From Halictus rubicundus (taxonomy: Eukaryota > Arthropoda > Insecta > Hymenoptera > Halictidae): a stretch of DNA of 64,000 nt. Location of the stretch: assembly GCF_050948215.1 (NCBI RefSeq), contig NW_027488589.1:496001-560000 (forward strand), read 5' to 3'. Below, in pieces: positions 23,001 to 38,700 of this stretch. The position numbers and the translations under genes were made by a program. The notes under the pieces were generated by a model. The model saw nothing but the letters and a program-made list of their open reading frames with translations, did not search any database and was not told the origin of the DNA. How positions within the stretch are numbered: position 1 is the first letter of the stretch; the number at the start of each line of letters is the position of its first letter.

Positions 23001-26000
23001 CCTATCCTCTATCCTATCAAATCCCCTATCCTATCAAATCCCCTATCCTATCCTCTATCCTATCCTATCCTCTATCCTATCCTATCCTCTATCCTATCCT
23101 ATCCTCTATCCTATCCTCTATCCTATCCTATCCTCTATTATATCCTATCGTCTATCCTATCCTATCCTCTATCCTATCATATCCTCTATCCTATAATATC
23201 CTCTATCCTATCCTATCCCCTATCCAATGCTCTATCCCATCCTATCCTCTATCCTATCCTATCCTCTATCCTATCCTCTATCCTCTATCCTATCCTATCC
23301 TCTATCCTATCCTATCGTCTATCCTATCAAATCCCCTATCCTATCCTCTATCCTATCCTATCATCTATCCTCTATCCTATCCTCTATCCTATCCTATCCT
23401 ATATCCTGTCCTATCGTCTATCCTATCCTCTATCCTATCCTGTCGTATATCCTATCCTCTATCCTATCCTCTATCCCATCCTATCCTCTATCCTATCCTA
23501 TCCTCTATCCTATCCCATCTTCTATCCTATCCTATCCTCTATCCTATCAAATCCCCTATCCTATCCTCTGTCCTATCCTATCATCTATCCTATCCTATCC
23601 TCTATCCTATCAAATCCCCTATCCTATCAAATCCCCTATCCTATCCTCTATCCTATCCTATCCTCTATCCTATCCTATCCTCTATTATATCCTATCGTCT
23701 ATCCTATCCTATCCTCTATCCTATCATATCCTCTATCCTATAATATCCTCTATCCTATCCTATCCCCTATCCTATCCTATCCTCTATCCTATCATATCCT
23801 CTATCCTATAATATCCTCTATCCTATCCTATCCCCTATCCAATGCTCTATCCCATCCTATCCTCTATCCTATCCTATCCTCTATCCTATCCTCTATCCTC
23901 TATCCTATCCTATCCTCTATCCTATCCTATCCTCTATCCTATCCTATCCTCTATCCTATCCTATCCTCTATCCTATCCTATCCTCTATCCTATCCTATCC
24001 TCTATCCTATCCTATCCTCTATCCTATCCTATCCTCTATCCTATCCTATCCTCTATCCTATCCTATCCTCTATCCTATCCTATCCTCTATAGTCTATCCT
24101 ATCCTATCCTCTATCCTAACCTATTCTCTATCCTATCCTCTATCCTATCCTCTATCCTATCCTATCCTCTATCCTATCCTATCCTCTATCCTATCCTATC
24201 CTCTATCCTATCCTGTCGTCTATCCTATCCTCTATCCTATCCTATCCTCTATCCTATCCTATCCTATCCTATAATATCCTCTATCCTATCCTATCCTCTA
24301 TCCTATCCCATCTTCTATCCTATCCTATCCTCTATCCTATCAAATCCCCTATCCTATCCTCTGTCCTATCCTATCCTCTATCCTATCCTATCCTCTATCC
24401 TATCAAATCCCCTACCCTATCAAATCCCCTATCCTATCCTCTATCCTATCCTATCCTCTATCCTATCCTATCGTCTATCCTATCCTCTATCCTATCCTAT
24501 GCTCTATCCTATCCTATCCCCTAACATATCCTATCCTCTATCCTATCCTATTCTCTATCCTATCCTATCCTCTATCATATCCTCTATCCTATCCTCTATC
24601 CTATCCTCTATCCTATCCTATCCTATCCCCTATCCTATCCTATCTTCTATCCTATCCTATCCTCTATCCTATCATATCCTCTATCCTATAATATCCTCTA
24701 TCCTATCCTATCCTATAATATCCTCTATCCTATCCTATCCTCTATCCAATCCTCTATCCTATCCTCTATCCTATCCTATCTTCTGTCCTATCCTATCCTC
24801 TATCCTATCAAATCCCCTATCCTATCCTCTATCCTATCCTATACTCTATCCTATCCTATCGTCTATCCTATCCTCTTTCCTATCCTATCCTCTATCCTAT
24901 CAAATCCCCTATCCTATCCTCTATCCTATCCTATCATCTATCCTCTATCCTATCCTCTATCCTATCCTATCCTCTGTCCTATCCTATCGTCTATCCTATC
25001 CTCTATCCTATTCTGTCGTCTATCCTATCCTCTATCCTATCCTATCCACTATCCCATCCTATCCTCTATCGTATCCTATCCTCTATCCTATCAAATCCCC
25101 TATCCTATCCTCTGTCCTATCCTATCCTCTATCCTATCCTATCCTCTATCCTATCAAATCCCCTATCCTATCCTCTATCCTCTATCCTATCCTATCCTCT
25201 ATCCTATCCTATCCTCTATCCTATCCTATCCTCTATCCTATCCTATCCTCTATCCTAACCTATTCTCTATCCTATCCTCTATCCTATCCTCTATCCTATC
25301 CTATCCTCTATCCTATCCTATCCTCTATCCCATCCTATCCTCTATCCTATCCTATCCTATCCTCTATCCTATCCTATCCTATCCCCTATCCTATCCTATC
25401 TTCTATCCTATCCTATCCTCTATCCTATCATATCCTCTATCCTATAATATCCTCTATCCTATCCTATCGTCTATCCTATCCTCTATCCTATCCTATGCTC
25501 TATCCTATCCTATCCCCTAACATATCCTATCCTCTATCCTATCCTATTCTCTATCCTATCCTATCCTCTATCATATCCTCTATCCTATCCTCTATCCTAT
25601 CCTCTATCCTATCCTCTATCCTATTCTATCCTCTATTCTATCCTATCGTCTATCCTATCCTCTATCCTATCCTATCCTATCGTCTATCCTATCCTCTATC
25701 CTATCCTATCCTCTATCCTATCCTATCCTCTATCCTATCCTATCCTCTATCCTATCCTATCCTATCCCCTATCCTATCCTATCTTCTATCCTATCCTATC
25801 CTCTATCCTATCATATCCTCTATCCTATAATATCCTCTATCCTATCCTATCCTCTATCCAATCCTCTATCCTATCCTCTATCCTATCCTATCTTCTGTCC
25901 TATCCTATCCTCTATCCTATCAAATCCCCTATCCTATCCTCTATCCTATCCTATACTCTATCCTATCCTATCGTCTATCCTATCCTCTTTCCTATCCTAT

Positions 26001-27190
26001 CCTCTATCCTATCAAATCCCCTATCCTATCCTCTATCCTATCCTATCATCTATCCTCTATCCTATCCTCTATCCTATCCTATCCTCTGTCCTATCCTATC
26101 GTCTATCCTATCCTCTATCCTATCCTGTCGTCTATCCTATCCTCTATCCTATCCTATCCTCTATCCCATCCTATCCTCTATCGTATCCTATCCTCTATCC
26201 TATCAAATCCCCTATCCTATCCTCTGTCCTATCCTATCCTCTATCCTATCCTATCCTCTATCCTATCAAATCCCCTATCCTATCCTCTATCCTCTATCCT
26301 ATCCTATCCTCTATCCTATCCTATCCTCTATCCTATCCTATCCTCTATCCTAACCTATTCTCTATCCTATCCTCTATCCTATCCTCTATCCTATCCTATC
26401 CTCTATCCTATCCTATCCTCTATCCCATCCTATCCTCTATCCTATCCTATCCTCTATCCTATCCCATCTTCTATCCTATCCTATCCTCTATCCTATCAAA
26501 TCCCCTATCCTATCCTCTGTCCTATCCTATCCTCTATCCTATCAAATCCCCTATCCTATCAAATCCCCTATCCTATCCTCTATCCTATCCTATCCTCTAT
26601 CCTATCCTATCCTCTATCCTATCCTCTATCCTATCCTATCCTCTATTATATCCTATCGTCTATCCTATCCTATCCTCTATCCTATCATATCCTCTATCCT
26701 ATAATATCCTCTATCCTATCCTATCCCCTATCCAATGCTCTATCCCATCCTATCCTCTATCCTATCCTATCCTCTATCCTATCCTCTATCCTCTATCCTA
26801 TCCTATCCTCTATCCTATCCTATCCTCTATCCTATCCTATCGTCTATCCTATCAAATCCCCTATCCTATCCTCTATCCTATCCTATCATCTATCCTCTAT
26901 CCTATCCTCTATCCTATCCTCTATCCTATCCTATCCTATATCCTGTCCTATCGTCTATCCTATCCTCTATCCTATCCTGTCGTATATCCTATCCTCTATC
27001 CTATCCTATCCTCTATCCCATCCTATCCTCTATCCTATCCTATCCTCTATCCTATCCCATCTTCTATCCTATCCTATCCTCTATCCTATCAAATCCCCTA
27101 TCCTATCCTCTGTCCTATCCTATCATCTATCCTATCCTATCCTCTATCCTATCAAATCCCCTATCCTATCAAATCCCCTATCCTATCCTC

Positions 27191-27586
27191 TATCCTATCC
27201 TATCCTCTATCCTATCCTATCCTCTATCCTATCCTATCCTCTATCCTATCCTATCCTCTATCCTATCCTATCCTCTATCCTATCCTATCCTCTATCCTAT
27301 CCTATCCTCTATCCTATCCTATCCTCTATCCTATCCTATCCTCTATCCTATCCTATCCTATCCTCTATCCTATCCTATCCTCTATCCTATCCTATCCTCT
27401 ATCCTATCCTATCCTCTATCCTATCCTATCCTCTATCCTATCCTATCCTCTATCCTATCCTATCCTCTATCCTATCCTATCCTCTATCCTATCCTATCCT
27501 CTATCCTATCCTATCCTCTATCCTATCCTATCCTCTATCCTATCCTATCCTCTATCCTATCCTATCCTCTATCCTATCCTATCCTC
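27191..27586 (+). repeat. Run of 23 near-perfect units (one 22-bp unit)
   Basis: Nine perfect 17-mers, then a single 22-bp unit with four pentamers (27344-27365), then thirteen perfect 17-mers, followed by a 12-bp unit at 27587. It shows units changing length by exactly one pentamer. Confidence 0.85.
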
Positions 27587-29759
27587 TATCCTATCCTCTA
27601 TCCTATCCTATCCTCTATTATATCCTATCGTCTATCCTATCCTATCCTCTATCCTATCATATCCTCTATCCTATAATATCCTCTATCCTATCCTATCCCC
27701 TATCCAATGCTCTATCCCATCCTATCCTCTATCCTATCCTATCCTCTATCCTATCCTCTATCCTCTATCCTATCCTATCCTCTATCCTATCCTATCCTCT
27801 ATCCTATCCTATCCTCTATCCTATCCTATCCTCTATCCTATCCTATCCTCTATCCTATCCTATCCTCTATCCTATCCTATCCTCTATCCTATCCTATCCT
27901 CTATAGTCTATCCTATCCTATCCTCTATCCTAACCTATTCTCTATCCTATCCTCTATCCTATCCTCTATCCTATCCTATCCTCTATCCTATCCTATCCTC
28001 TATCCTATCCTATCCTCTATCCTATCCTGTCGTCTATCCTATCGTCTATCCTATCCTATCCTCTATCCTATCCTATCCTATCCTATAATATCCTCTATCC
28101 TATCCTATCCTCTATCCTATCCCATCTTCTATCCTATCCTATCCTCTATCCTATCAAATCCCCTATCCTATCCTCTGTCCTATCCTATCCTCTATCCTAT
28201 CCTATCCTCTATCCTATCAAATCCCCTACCCTATCAAATCCCCTATCCTATCCTCTATCCTATCCTATCCTCTATCCTATCCTATCGTCTATCCTATCCT
28301 CTATCCTATCCTATGCTCTATCCTATCCTATCCCCTAACATATCCTATCCTCTATCCTATCCTATTCTCTATCCTATCCTATCCTCTATCATATCCTCTA
28401 TCCTATCCTCTATCCTATCCTCTATCCTATCCTCTATCCTATTCTATCCTCTATTCTATCCTATCGTCTATCCTATCCTCTATCCTATCCTATCCTATCG
28501 TCTATCCTATCCTCTATCCTATCCTATCCTCTATCCTATCCTATCCTCTATCCTATCCTATCCTATCCCCTATCCTATCCTATCTTCTATCCTATCCTAT
28601 CCTCTATCCTATCATATCCTCTATCCTATAATATCCTCTATCCTATCCTATCCTCTATCCAATCCTCTATCCTATCCTCTATCCTATCCTATCTTCTGTC
28701 CTATCCTATCCTCTATCCTATCAAATCCCCTATCCTATCCTCTATCCTATCCTATACTCTATCCTATCCTATCGTCTATCCTATCCTCTTTCCTATCCTA
28801 TCCTCTATCCTATCAAATCCCCTATCGTATCCTATCCTCTATCCTATCCTATCATCTATCCTCTATCCTATCCTCTATCCTATCCTATCCTCTGTCCTAT
28901 CCTATCGTCTATCCTATCCTCTATCCTATCCTGTCGTCTATCCTATCCCTTTATCCTATCCTATCCTCTATCCCATCCTATCCTCTATCCTATCCTATCC
29001 TCTATCCTATCCCATCTTCTATCCTATTCTATCCTCTATCCTATCAAATCCCCTATCCTATCCTCTGTCCTATCCTATCATCTATCCTATCCTATCCTCT
29101 ATCCTATCAAATCCCCTATCCTATCAAATCCCCTATCCTATCAAATCCCCTATCCTATCCTCTATCCTATCCTCTATCCTCTATCCTATCCTATCCTCTA
29201 TCCTATCCTATCCTCTATCCTATCCTATCCTCTATCCTCTATCCTATCCTATCCTCTATCCTAACCTATTCTCTATCCTATCCTCTATCCTATCCTCTAT
29301 CCTATCCTTTCCTCTATCCTATCCTATCCTCTATCCTATCCTATCCTCTATCCTATCCTGTCGTCTATCCTATCCTCTATCCTATTCTATCCTCTATCCT
29401 ATCCTATCGTCTATCCTATCCTATCCTCTATCCTATCCTATCCTCTATCCTATCCTATCCTCTATCCTCTATCCTATCCTATCCTCTATCCTATCCTATC
29501 CTCTATCCTATCCTATCGTCTATCCTATCCTCTATCCTATCCTGTCGTCTATCCTATCCTCTATCCTATCCTATCGTCTATCCTATCCTATCCTCTATCC
29601 TATCCTATCGTCTATCCTATCCTCTATCCTATCCTATCCTCTATCCTATCCTATCCTCTATCCTATCCTATCCTCTATCCTATCCTATCCTCTATCCTAT
29701 CCTATCCTCTATCCTATCCTATCCTCTATCATATCCTATCATCTATCCTCTATCCTATC

Positions 29760-32700
29760 CTATCCTGTATCCTATCCTGTATCCTATCCAATCCTCTATT
29801 CTATCCTATCATCTATCATCAATCCTATATTTTCCTGTATCCTATCCAATCCTCTATCCTATCAAATCCCCTATCCTATCCTCTATCCTATCCTATCCTC
29901 TATCCTATCCTATCCCCTATCGTATCCTGTTCTCTATCCTATCCAATCCCCTATCCTATCCTCTATCCTATTCTATCGCCTAAGATATCGTATCCTCTAT
30001 CCTATCCTATCCTCTATCCTATCCTGTCCTCTATCCTATCCTATCCTCTATCCTATCCTCAATCCTATCCTTTCCTGTATCCTATCCAATCCTCTATCCT
30101 ATCCTATCCTCTATCCTATCCTGTCCTCTATCCTATCCTATCGTCTATCCTATCCTCTATCCTGTCCTATCCTGTATCCTATCCAATGCTCTATCCTATC
30201 CTATCATCTATCCTCTATCCTATCCAATCCTCTATCCTATCCTATCCTCTATCCTATCCAATCCTCTATCCTATCCTATCCTCTATCCTATCCTATCCTC
30301 TATCCTATAATATCTACTATCCTATCCTATCCTCTATCCTATCCTATCCTCTATCCTATCCTAGCATCTATCCTATCCTATCCTCTATCCTATCCTATCG
30401 TCTATCCTATCCTCTATCCTATCCTATCGTCTATCCTATCCTCTATCCTATCCTATCCTCTATCCTATCCTATCGTCTATCCTATCCTCTATCCTATCCT
30501 ATCCTCTATCCTATCCTATCCTCTATCCTATCCTATCGTCTATCCTCCCCTAGCCTCTATCCTATCCTATCCTCTATAGTATCCTATCCTCTATCCTATT
30601 CTATCCTATCTTCTATCCTACCCTATCATCTATCCAATCAAATCCCCTATCCTATCCTCTATCCTATCTTATCCTCTATCCTATCCTATCTTCTATCCTA
30701 TCCTATCATCTATCCTCAATCCTATCCTTTCCTGTATCCTATCCAATCCTCTATCCTATCCTATCCTCTATCCTATCCTGTCCTCTATCCTATGCTATCC
30801 TCTATCCTATCCTCAATCCTAACCTATTCTCTATCCTATCCTCTATCCTATCCTATCCTCTATCCTATCCTATCCTCTATCCTATCCTATCCTCTATCCT
30901 ATCCTATCCTCTATCCTATCCTATCCTCTATCATATCCTATCATCTATCCTCTATCGTATCCTATCCTCTATCCTATCCTATCGTCTATCCTATCCTCTA
31001 TACTATCCTATCCTCTATCCGATCCTATCCTCTATCCTATCCTATCTTCTGTCCTATCCTATCATCTATCCTCAATCCTATCCTTTCCTGTATCCTATCC
31101 AATCCTCTATCCTATCCTATCCTCTATCCTATCCTGTCCTCTATCCTACGCTATCCTCTATCCTATCCTCAATCCTAACCTATTCTCTATCCTATCCTCT
31201 ATCCTATCCTATCCTCTATCCTATCCTATCCTCTATCCTATCCTATCCTCTATCATATCCTATCATCTATCCTGTATCGTATCCTATCCTCTATCCTATC
31301 CTATCGTCTATCCTATCCTCTATACTATCCTATCCTCTATCCGATCCTATCCTCTATCCTATCCTATCTTCTATCCTATCCTATCCTCTATCCTATCAAA
31401 TCCCCTACCCTATCCTCTATCCTATCCTATCCTGTATCCTATCCAATCCTCTATCCTATCCTATCATCTATCCTCTATCCTATCCAATCCTCTATCCTAG
31501 CCTATCCTCTATCCTATCATATCCTCTATCCTATAATATCCTCTATCCTATCCTATCCTCTATCCAATCCTCTATCCTATTCTATCCTCTATTCTATCCT
31601 GTACTGTATCCTATCAAATCCCCTATCCTATCCTCTATCCTATCCTATCGTCTATCCTATCGTCTATCCTATCCTATCCTCTATCCTATCCTATCGTCTA
31701 TCCTATCCTCTATCCTATCCTTTATCCTATCCTATCCTCTATCCCATCCTATTCTCTATCCTATCCTATCTTCTATCCCATCCTATTCTCTATCCTATCC
31801 TATCTTCTATCCTATCCTATCCTCTATCCTATCAAATCCCCTATCCTATCCTCTATCCTATCCTATCCTCTATCCTATCCTCTACCCTATCCTATCCTCT
31901 ATCCTATCCTATCCCCTATCGTATCCTGTTCTCTATCCTATCCAATCCCCTATCCTATCCTCTATCCTATTCTATCGCCTAAGATATCGTATCCTCTATC
32001 CTATCCTGTCCTCTATCCTATCCTATCCTCTATCCTATCCTATCCTCTATCCTATCCTCAATCCTATCCTTTCCTGTATCCTATCCAATCCTCTATCCTA
32101 TCCTATCCTCTATCCTATCTTCTCCTCTATCCTATCCTATCTTCTATCCTATCCTATCATCTATCCTCAATCCTATCCTTTCCTGTATCCTATCCAATCC
32201 TCTATCCTATCCTATCCTCTATCCTATCCTGTCCTCTATCCTATGCTATCCTCTATCCTATCCTCAATCCTAACCTATTCTCTATCCTATCGTCTATCCT
32301 CTCCTAGCCTCTATCCTATCCTATCCTCTATAGTATCCTATCCTCTATCCTATCCTATCCTATCTTCTATCCTACCCTATCATCTATCCAATCAAATCCC
32401 CTATCCTATCCTCTATCCTATCTTATCCTCTATCCTATCCTATCTTCTATCCTATCCTATCATCTATCCTCAATCCTATCCTTTCCTGTATCCTATCCAA
32501 TCCTCTATCCTATCCTATCCTCTATCCTATCCTGTCCTCTATCCTATGCTATCCTCTATCCTATCCTCAATCCTAACCTATTCTCTATCCTATAATCTAT
32601 CCTATCCTATCCTCTATCCTATCCTATCCTCTATCCTATCCTATCCTCTATCCTATCAAATCCCCTATCCTATCCTCTATCCTATCCTATCATCTATCAT

Positions 32701-35700
32701 CAATCCTATCCTTTCCTGTATCCTATCCTTTCCTGTATCCTATCCAATCGTCTATCCTATCCTATCCTCTATCCTATCCTGTCCTATCCTCTATCCTATC
32801 CTATCCTCTATCCTATCCTATCCTCTATCCTATCCTATCCCCTATCCTATCCTATCGTCTATCCTATCCTCTATCCTATCCTATCCTCTATCCTATCCTA
32901 TCCTCTATCCTATCCTATCCTCTATCCTATCCTATCCTCTATCATATCCTCTATCCTATCCTCTATCCTATCCTCTATCCTATCCTCTATCCTATCCTAT
33001 CCTCTATTCTATTCTATCGTCTATCCTATCCTCTATCCTATCCTATCCTCTATCCTATCCTATCCTCTATCCTATCCTATCCTCTATCCTATCCTATCCT
33101 CTATCCTATCCTATCCTATCCTCTATCCTATCCTATCTTCTATCCTATCCTATCCTCTATCCTATCATATCCTCTATCCTATAATATCCTCCATCCTATC
33201 CTATCCTCTATCCAATCCTCTATCCTATCCTCTATCCTATCCTATCTTCTGTCCTATCCTATCCTCTATCCTATCAAATCCCCTATCCTATCCTCTATCC
33301 TATCCTATCCTCTACCCTATCCTATCGTCTATCCTATCCTCTTTCCTATCCTATCCTCTATCCTATCAAATCCCCTATCCTATCCTCTATCCTATACTAT
33401 CATCTATCCTCTATCCTATCGTCTATCCTATCCTATCCTCTATCCTATCCTATCGTCTATCCTATCCTCTATCCTATCCTGTCGTCTGTCCTATCCTCTA
33501 TCCTATCCTATCCTCTATCCCATCCTATCCTCTATCCTATCCTATCCTCTATCCTATCCCATCTTCTATCCTATCCTATCCTCTATCCTATCAAATCCCC
33601 TATCCTATCCTCTGTCCTATCCTATCCTCTATCCTATCCTATCGTCTATCCTATCCTCTATCCTATCCTGTCGTCTGTCCTATCCTCTATCCTATCCTAT
33701 CCTCTATCCCATCCTATCCTCTATCCTATCCTATCCTCTATCCTATCCTATCCTCTATCCTATCCTATCCTCTATCATATCCTATCATCTATCCTCTATC
33801 GTATCCTATCCTCTATCCTATCCTATCGTCTATCCTATCCTCTATACTATCCTATCCTCTATCCGATCCTATCCTCTATCCTATCCTATCTTCTATCCTA
33901 TCCTATCCTCTATCCTATCAAATCCCCTACCCTATCCTCTATCCTATCCTATCCTGTATCCTATCCAATCCTCTATCCTATCCTATCATCTATCCTCTAT
34001 CCTATCCAATCCTCTATCCTAGCCTATCCTCTATCCTATCATATCCTCTATCCTATAATATCCTCTATCCTATCCTATCCTCTATCCAATCCTCTATCCT
34101 ATTCTATCCTCTATTCTATCCTGTACTGTATCCTATCAAATCCCCTATCCTATCCTCTATCCTATCCTATCGTCTATCCTATCGTCTATCCTATCCTATC
34201 CTCTATCCTATCCTATCGTCTATCCTATCCTCTATCCTATCCTTTATCCTATCCTATCCTCTATCCCATCCTATTCTCTATCCTATCCTATCTTCTATCC
34301 CATCCTATTCTCTATCCTATCCTATCTTCTATCCTATCCTATCCTCTATCCTATCAAATCCCCTATCCTATCCTCTATCCTATCCTATCCTCTATCCTAT
34401 CCTCTATCCTATCCTATCCTCTATCCTATCCTATCCCCTATCGTATCCTGTTCTCTATCCTATCCAATCCCCTATCCTATCCTCTATCCTATTCTATCGC
34501 CTAAGATATCGTATCCTCTATCCTATCCTGTCCTCTATCCTATCCTATCCTCTATCCTATCCTATCCTCTATCCTATCCTCAATCCTATCCTTTCCTGTA
34601 TCCTATCCAATCCTCTATCCTATCCTATCCTCTATCCTATCCTGTCCTCTATCCTATCCTATCGTCTATCCTATCCTCTATCCTATCCTATCCTGTATCC
34701 TATCCAATGCTCTATCCTATCCTATCATCTATCCTCTATCCTATCCAATCCTCTATCCTATCCTATCCTCTATCCTATCCTATCCTCTATCCTATCCTAG
34801 CATCTATCCTATCCTATCCTCTATCCTATAATATCTACTATCCTATCCTATCCTCTATCCTATCCTATCCTCTATCCTATCCTATCGTCTATCCTATCCT
34901 CTATCCTATCCTATCCTCTATCCTATCCTATCCCCTATCCTATCCTATCGTCTATCCTATCCTCTATCCTATCCTATCCTCTATTCTATCCTATCCTCTA
35001 TCCTATCCTATCCTCTATCCTATCCTATCCTCTATCCTATCCTATCCTCTATCCTATCCTATCCTCTATCATATCCTATCATCTATCCTCTATCGTATCC
35101 TATCCTCTATCCTATCCTATCGTCTATCCTATCCTCTATACTATCCTATCCTCTATCCGATCCTATCCTCTATCCTATCCTATCTTCTATCCTATCCTAT
35201 CCTCTATCCTATCAAATCCCCTACCCTATCCTCTATCCTATCCTATCCTGTATCCTATCCAATGCTCTATCCTATCCTATCATCTATCCTCTATCCTATC
35301 CAATCCTCTATCCTATCCTATCCTCTATCCTATCCTATCCTCTATCCTATAATATCTACTATCCTATCCTATCCTCTATCCTATCCTATCCTCTATCCTA
35401 TCCTAGCATCTATCCTATCCTATCCTCTATCCTATAATATCTACTATCCTATCCTATCCTCTATCCTATCCTATCCTCTATCCTATCCTATCGTCTATCC
35501 TATCCTCTACCCTATACTATCCTCTATCCTATCCTATCCTCTATCCTATCCTATCGTCTATCCTCTCCTAGCCTCTATCCTATCCTATCCTCTATAGTAT
35601 CCTATCCTCTATCCTATCCTATCCTATCTTCTATCCTACCCTATCATCTATCCAATCAAATCCCCTATCCTATCCTCTATCCTATCTTATCCTCTATCCT

Positions 35701-38700
35701 ATCCTATCTTCTATCCTATCCTATCATCTATCCTCAATCCTATCCTTTCCTGTATCCTATCCAATCCTCTATCCTATCCTATCCTCTATCCTATCCTGTC
35801 CTCTATCCTATGCTATCCTCTATCCTATCCTCAATCCTAACCTATTCTCTATCCTATAATCTATCCTATCCTATCCTCTATCCTATCCTATCCTCTATCC
35901 TATCCTATCGTCTATCCTATCCTCTTTCCTATCCTATCCTCTATCCTATCAAATCCCCTATCCTATCCTCTATCCTATCCTATCATCTATCATCAATCCT
36001 ATCCTTTCCTGTATCCTATCCTTTCCTGTATCCTATCCAATCGTCTATCCTATCCTATCCTCTATCCTATCCTGTCCTATCCTCTATCCTATCCTATCCT
36101 CTATCCTATCCTATCCTCTATCCTATCCTATCCCCTATCCTATCCTATCGTCTATCCTATCCTCTATCCTATCCTATCCTCTATCCTATCCTATCCTCTA
36201 TCCTATCCTATCCTCTATCCTATCCTATCCTCTATCCTATCCTATCCTCTATCCTATCCTATCCTCTATCATATCCTCTATCCTATCCTCTATCCTATCC
36301 TCTATCCTATCCTCTATCCTATCCTATCCTCTATTCCATTCTATCGTCTATCCTATCCTCTATCCTATCCTATCCTCTATCCTATCCTATCCTCTATCCT
36401 ATCCTATCCTCTATCCTATCCTATCCTCTATCCTATCCTATCCTCTATCCTATCCTATCCTATCCTCTATCCTATCCTATCTTCTATCCTATCCTATCCT
36501 CTATCCTATCATATCCTCTATCCTATAATATCCTCCATCCTATCCTATCCTCTATCCAATCCTCTATCCTATCCTCTATCCTATCCTATCTTCTGTCCTA
36601 TCCTATCCTCTATCCTATCAAATCCCCTATCCTATCCTCTATCCTATCCTATCCTCTACCCTATCCTATCGTCTATCCTATCCTCTTTCCTATCCTATCC
36701 TCTATCCTATCAAATCCCCTATCCTATCCTCTATCCTATACTATCATCTATCCTCTATCCTATCGTCTATCCTATCCTATCCTCTATCCTATCCTATCGT
36801 CTATCCTATCCTCTATCCTATCCTGTCGTCTGTCCTATCCTCTATCCTATCCTATCCTCTATCCCATCCTATCCTCTATCCTATCCTATCCTCTATCCTA
36901 TCCCATCTTCTATCCTATCCTATCCTCTATCCTATCAAATCCCCTATCCTATCCTCTGTCCTATCCTATCCTCTATCCTATCCTACCCTCTATCCTATCA
37001 AATCCCCTATCCTATCCTCTATCCTATCCTATCCTCTATCCTATCCTATCCTCTATCCTATCCTATCCTCTATCCTATCCTATCGTCTATCCTATCCTCT
37101 ATCCTATCCTATGCTCTATCCTATCCTATCCCCTATCATATCCTATCCTCTATCCTATCCTATTCTCTATCCTATCCTATCCTCTATCCTATCCTCTATC
37201 CTATCCTCTATCCTATCCTCTATCCTATCCTATCCTCTATTCTATACTATCGTCTATCCTATCCTCTATCCTATCCTATCCTCTATCCTATCCTATCCTC
37301 TATCCTATCCTATCCTCTATCCTATCCTATCCTCTATCCTATCCTATCCTCTATCCTATCCTATCCTCTATCCTATCCTATCCTCTATCCTATCCTATCC
37401 TCTGTCCTATCCTGTATCCTATCAAATCCCCTATCCTATCCTCTATCCTATCCTATCGTCTATCCTATCCTCTATCCAATCCTATGCTCTATCCTATCCT
37501 ATCCCCTATCATATCCTATCCTCTATCCTACCCTATTCTCTATCCTATCCTATCCTCTATCATATCCTCTATCCTATCCTCTATCCTATCCTCTATCCTA
37601 TCCTCTATCCTATCCTATCCTCTATTCTATCCTATCGTCTATCCTATCCTCTATCCTATCCTATCCTCTATCCTATCCTATCCTCTATCCTATCCTATCC
37701 TCTATCCTATCCTAGCATCTATCCTATCCTATCCTCTATCCTATCCTATCGTCTATCCTATCCTCTATCCTATCCTATCCTCTATCCTATCCTATCGTCT
37801 ATCCTATCCTCTATCCTATCCTATCCTCTATCCTATCCTATCCTCTATCCTATCCTATCGTCTATATTCTCCTAGCCTCTATCCTATCCTATCCTCTATA
37901 GTATCCTATCCTCTATCCTATTCTATCCTATCTTCTATCCTACCCTATCATCTATCCAATCAAATCCCCTATCCTATCCTCTATCCTATCTTATCCTCTA
38001 TCCTATCCTATCTTCTATCCTATCCTATCATCTATCCTCATTCCTATCCTTTCCTGTATAATATCCAATCCTCTATCCTATCCTATCATCTATCATCAAT
38101 CCTATCCTTTCCTGTATCCTATCCAATCGTCTATCCTATCCTATCCTCTATCCTATCCTATCCTATCCTATCCTCTATCCTATCCTATCCTCTATCCTAT
38201 CCTATCCTCTATCCTATCCTATCCCCTATCCTATCCTATCGTCTATCCTATCCTCTATCCTATCCTATCCTCTATCCTATCCTATCCTCTATCCTATCCT
38301 ATCCTCTATCCTATCCTATCCTCTATCCTATCCTATCCTCTATCCTATCCTATCCTCTATCCTATCCTATCCTCTATCCTATCCTATCCTCTATCCTATC
38401 CTATCCTCTATCCCATCCTGTATCCTATCAAATCCCCTATCCTATCCTCTATCCTATCCTATCGTCTATCCTATCCTCTATCCAATCCTATGCTCTATCC
38501 TATCCTATCCCCTATCATATCCTATCCTCTATCCTATCCTATTCTCTATCCTATCCTATCCTCTATCATATCCTCTATCCTATCCTCTATCCTATCCTCT
38601 ATCCTATCCTCTATCCTATCCTATCCTCTATTCTATCCTATCGTCTATCCTATCCTCTATCCTATCCTATCCTCTATCCTATCCTATCCTCTATCCTATC

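Larger units (their letters stand above)
12489..29760 (+). repeat. Satellite block B (17-bp units, distinct variant set)
   Basis: Same TATCC-based satellite as block A but more homogeneous. It has its own recurrent variants: CCAATGCTCTATCCC (13794, 15674, 16595, 17268, 18685, 20415, 23227, 23842, 26735, 27707), CCCCTAACATATCC, TATAGTCTATCC, CCCATCTTCTATCC and CTGTCGTATATCC. The CCTGTATCC variants common in blocks A and C are absent as far as I can read. No gene is present. Long plus-strand frames here (up to about 760 codons) are made only of the satellite peptide and end where TATAATATCC or TAGTC variants introduce stops. The right boundary is approximate. Confidence 0.9.

Noticed and set aside
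12489..29760. CRISPR-like array
   Set aside because: The repeats are directly contiguous 7-22-bp units with no unique spacers and no cas genes nearby.
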